Source: Bacillota bacterium (lineage in GTDB: Bacteria > Bacillota > Clostridia > Peptostreptococcales > Anaerovoracaceae). From it: a stretch of DNA of 7,057 nucleotides. A program made the position numbers and the translations under genes. The DNA lies in assembly GCA_016286935.1 (NCBI GenBank), contig JAEEUO010000057.1, positions 1 to 7,057 of the forward strand, in the 5' to 3' direction. This document shows, one piece after another, positions 4,876 to 7,057 of this stretch. Within the stretch, counting starts at the first letter, position 1, and each line of letters opens with the position of its first letter. The notes under the pieces are model-generated. The model did no database searches and was not told the DNA's origin. It saw only the letters and a list, made by a program, of their open reading frames with translations.

Positions 4876-7057
4876 TCTGTTCAAGACCGGCTTCGCGGAG
4901 AACCTCCGCCGCTTCTGGCCCGTCGCGTTCCTCTCGTTCCTGCTGCTCTTCTTCAGCGGCCCGTACGTCGCGATCGTCGACGATTTCGACAGGGTCACCG
5001 ATTGGAGCCGGATGCTTCTGAACGAGAACGTGGTCTTCATGCTCGTCCACATGTTCATCCCGATCGCCGCGGCCGTGAGCGTCTTCAAGTATCTCCATAC
5101 GCCCGGCTCCGTCGCGGTGATGAACGCGCTTCCGTTCAGCCGTTCGCGCCTCTTCCGCGCGAACTACTTCGCGGGCGTCGCGCTCTGGTTCGCGCCGGTC
5201 CTCGCCAACGCGCTCATCATGATGATGATCGGGCCGTACGCCGCGACGAAGATCGCCGGCTGGGTCCTCTCGTCGTTCCTGATCGAAGGCGCCGTCTACG
5301 CGCTCTCCGTCTTCAGCTGCTGCGTGACGGGAACGGTCGTCCACAGCTTCCTCGGCTCGTTCCTGTTCAACGGGATCGTGTCCGTCGTCTGGCTGCTCCT
5401 CTATGCCTACGAATCCAGCTTCGTCTGGGGTCTCGCCGACAACAACGCGGTGCTCAACTTCATCGCCCTTCTCCACCCCTACAGCGGCGTCGTCGCCGAG
5501 GCGTTCTCGGGAGCGGGCGGAAGCCGGCTCTACATCGCCTGGTACTTCGCGCTGATCGCGATCGTCTCGACGGTCTCGTTCTTCCTCTACAAGCGCCGTA
5601 AAATGGAGCGTTCCGGCGACGCCCTCGCCTACCGCGGGTTCGAGCCGGTCCTGTCCGTCCTCATCGCCTTCCTCGGCATGAGCGGCATCGCGTTCCTCTT
5701 CATGCTCCGCAACGGAACGAGATCCGACTTCATCGTCGGCTGTCTCGTCGGCCTCCCGATCGCGTGGATCATCGGCCGGATGCTCGTGATGAAGACGATC
5801 CGCATCTTCCGCAAGAAGGACCTCGTCAACCTCGCGATCGCCGCCGTCGTCTGCGCGCTCGTCGTCGGGATCTTCATGGGCGACCTCTTCCGCATCGAGG
5901 AGTTCGTTCCGTCTCCCGCGTCGGTCAAATCGGCCCGCCTCGGCTCCTATACGCTCAACAACGCGCTCTATGAGACCGGCTGGTCCTCCGACGGATTCCC
6001 GGGCTTCACAGAACCTGAAAACATTGAAGCGGTCACGGATCTCCACCGCGAGATCGTTTCGCGGAAGGCGGAGCTGAAACGCGACGAAGACGATGATACG
6101 TACGACGCGTGGAGATACCGCCGCTCGATCACGTTCGACTACGAGCGGAGCCTCACCGATCTCAGCCGCCGCTACACCGTCCCCTCTTCGCTGCTCGCCG
6201 GATCCTCCGCGATGAAGAAGCTCTTCGAATCGGCCGAGAACAAGTCCCGGCTTCTCATCGAGGCGCAGGAAAAGGCCCTCGTCGATTCGCACACGAGCGA
6301 TCCGTCCCGGCCGGCGGAGATCGTCGGAAAGCGGATGACCGTCTCCTGCCCGCTCGATAACTCCTCCTTCACGGTCCTCATCCGCACCGCTGCCGAGCTC
6401 AAAGCCCTTCAAAGCGCGATGGAGAAGGACTGGCTGGCCCTCACGTACGAACAGGCCCTCGCGGATGATCTCACGGTCTGCTACATCCATACCGATTACA
6501 CGCTGCGCATCCCCGGAAACACCGACAGAGAGCGCACCATGTCCTTCCGCGTCACCCCGTCCTGCACCGAAACGGTCCGTGTCCTCAAGACGCTCGGCAT
6601 CTACGACGACGTCGCGCTCTCCTCGGACAAGGTCGTCTCGGCCTCCGTCTTCCGCCATGACGGCTACGCCGACGAGACCGGCTACGAGGTCATCTACGAC
6701 CGCAACGGCAACTCGCATATCTATTACAAGGCGTACGAACAGTACGGGTATACGAGAGAAGACGTCCTCGAAGGGAAACCCCTTCCGACGATGCAGTCGT
6801 ACGGCACGATCATCGATATGATGGATTCTCCCGCGGACGAGCTGATCGACACGGTCATTCCCGACAGCCTCGCCAACGCGAACGTGATCGACCTCCTGAT
6901 CCGGAACGGCCATACGGAACCTGAGAATTACACCGCGTATCAATACGTCATCCTGACGTACAAGACGGGTGAAAAGTACGCCGATACGGACAAGGACGGC
7001 GACGGAACGCTGAAGGACGTCCTCAACTACTACAAGTTCTTCCTGCCCGACGGCTAC
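4853..7057 (+). CDS. Large ABC-2-type permease with C-terminal soluble domain (3' end outside window)
   Basis: An uninterrupted frame of 735 codons runs from ATG 4853 to the window edge without a stop. Hydrophobic spans are visible near residues 22-42, 60-78, 107-127, 140-162, 166-186, 227-246, 265-285, 293-313 and 325-343, about nine in all. The loop with NALPFSRSRLFRANYFAG (91-108) and the YKRRKMERSGDALAYRGFEP region (246-265) resemble permeases paired with YtrA/YtrB proteins. After residue 344 the protein is soluble and mostly polar for at least 390 residues, with alternating beta-like and helical stretches. I suspect the DUF6449-type domain but cannot confirm it. Near the end, residues 711-722 read DTDKDGDGTLKD, an EF-hand-like calcium loop. 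The gene is translationally coupled to the ATPase by a 23-base overlap. The permease role is firm; substrate, transport direction and the side of the membrane holding the C-terminal domain are not. Confidence 0.88.
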   Translation, partial: MSNRSSSDLFKTGFAENLRRFWPVAFLSFLLLFFSGPYVAIVDDFDRVTDWSRMLLNENVVFMLVHMFIPIAAAVSVFKYLHTPGSVAVMNALPFSRSRLFRANYFAGVALWFAPVLANALIMMMIGPYAATKIAGWVLSSFLIEGAVYALSVFSCCVTGTVVHSFLGSFLFNGIVSVVWLLLYAYESSFVWGLADNNAVLNFIALLHPYSGVVAEAFSGAGGSRLYIAWYFALIAIVSTVSFFLYKRRKMERSGDALAYRGFEPVLSVLIAFLGMSGIAFLFMLRNGTRSDFIVGCLVGLPIAWIIGRMLVMKTIRIFRKKDLVNLAIAAVVCALVVGIFMGDLFRIEEFVPSPASVKSARLGSYTLNNALYETGWSSDGFPGFTEPENIEAVTDLHREIVSRKAELKRDEDDDTYDAWRYRRSITFDYERSLTDLSRRYTVPSSLLAGSSAMKKLFESAENKSRLLIEAQEKALVDSHTSDPSRPAEIVGKRMTVSCPLDNSSFTVLIRTAAELKALQSAMEKDWLALTYEQALADDLTVCYIHTDYTLRIPGNTDRERTMSFRVTPSCTETVRVLKTLGIYDDVALSSDKVVSASVFRHDGYADETGYEVIYDRNGNSHIYYKAYEQYGYTREDVLEGKPLPTMQSYGTIIDMMDSPADELIDTVIPDSLANANVIDLLIRNGHTEPENYTAYQYVILTYKTGEKYADTDKDGDGTLKDVLNYYKFFLPDGY

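Noticed and set aside
5002..5601. Plus-strand frame of 199 codons inside the permease gene
   Set aside because: It is an arginine-rich out-of-frame reading of the permease with no membrane spans or motif.
4826..6943. Long minus-strand open frame opposite the permease (705 codons)
   Set aside because: The translation is an acidic/basic low-complexity string (many E, D, R, H), while the plus-strand frame shows clear membrane spans and a strong Shine-Dalgarno. It is an antisense shadow.

Overview
The window looks like ordinary chromosome from a GC-rich member of the Bacillota (Firmicutes), and probably not a well-known model species. This is inferred from three things: strong GGAGG-type ribosome binding sites, a YtrA-type GntR/ABC operon, and a miaB-der arrangement with family members resembling those of Bacillus and Clostridia. 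Codons end mostly in C or G. TGA is used as a stop and tryptophan is TGG throughout, so code 11 fits and the Mycoplasma code does not. I see no insertion sequence, phage gene, tRNA, rRNA or CRISPR array.

The layout is two divergent operons that share one 186-base control region (about 3416-3601).

Left operon, minus strand, read from 3415 down to 1: a beta-CASP metallo-beta-lactamase-fold ribonuclease, then the ribosome-assembly GTPase Der after a 16-base gap, then miaB, the tRNA ms2i6A methylthiotransferase. The miaB start codon directly abuts the der stop codon, and the window ends after its first 111 codons. All three proteins work in RNA or ribosome metabolism. A strong extended -10 promoter (TGcTATAAT) precedes the first gene.

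Right operon, plus strand, from 3602 to beyond 7057: a short YtrA-like GntR repressor with a TTG start, an ABC ATPase with a GTG start overlapping the repressor stop, and a very large ABC-2-type permease with an ATG start and a near-perfect Shine-Dalgarno. The permease runs off the window after 735 codons. Its N-terminal half holds about nine membrane spans. Its C-terminal half is a large soluble domain, possibly the DUF6449 type, ending in an EF-hand-like aspartate loop. The promoter carries a 25-bp imperfect palindrome covering the spacer and the -10 box, which is a convincing autorepression operator. By analogy with YtrA/YtrB-type operons, this module probably responds to cell-envelope stress or an antimicrobial compound, but no substrate can be read from the sequence.

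The most interesting items are the operator/promoter architecture, the permease's large soluble domain and the graded start codons. I found no clear sign of an entirely new system.
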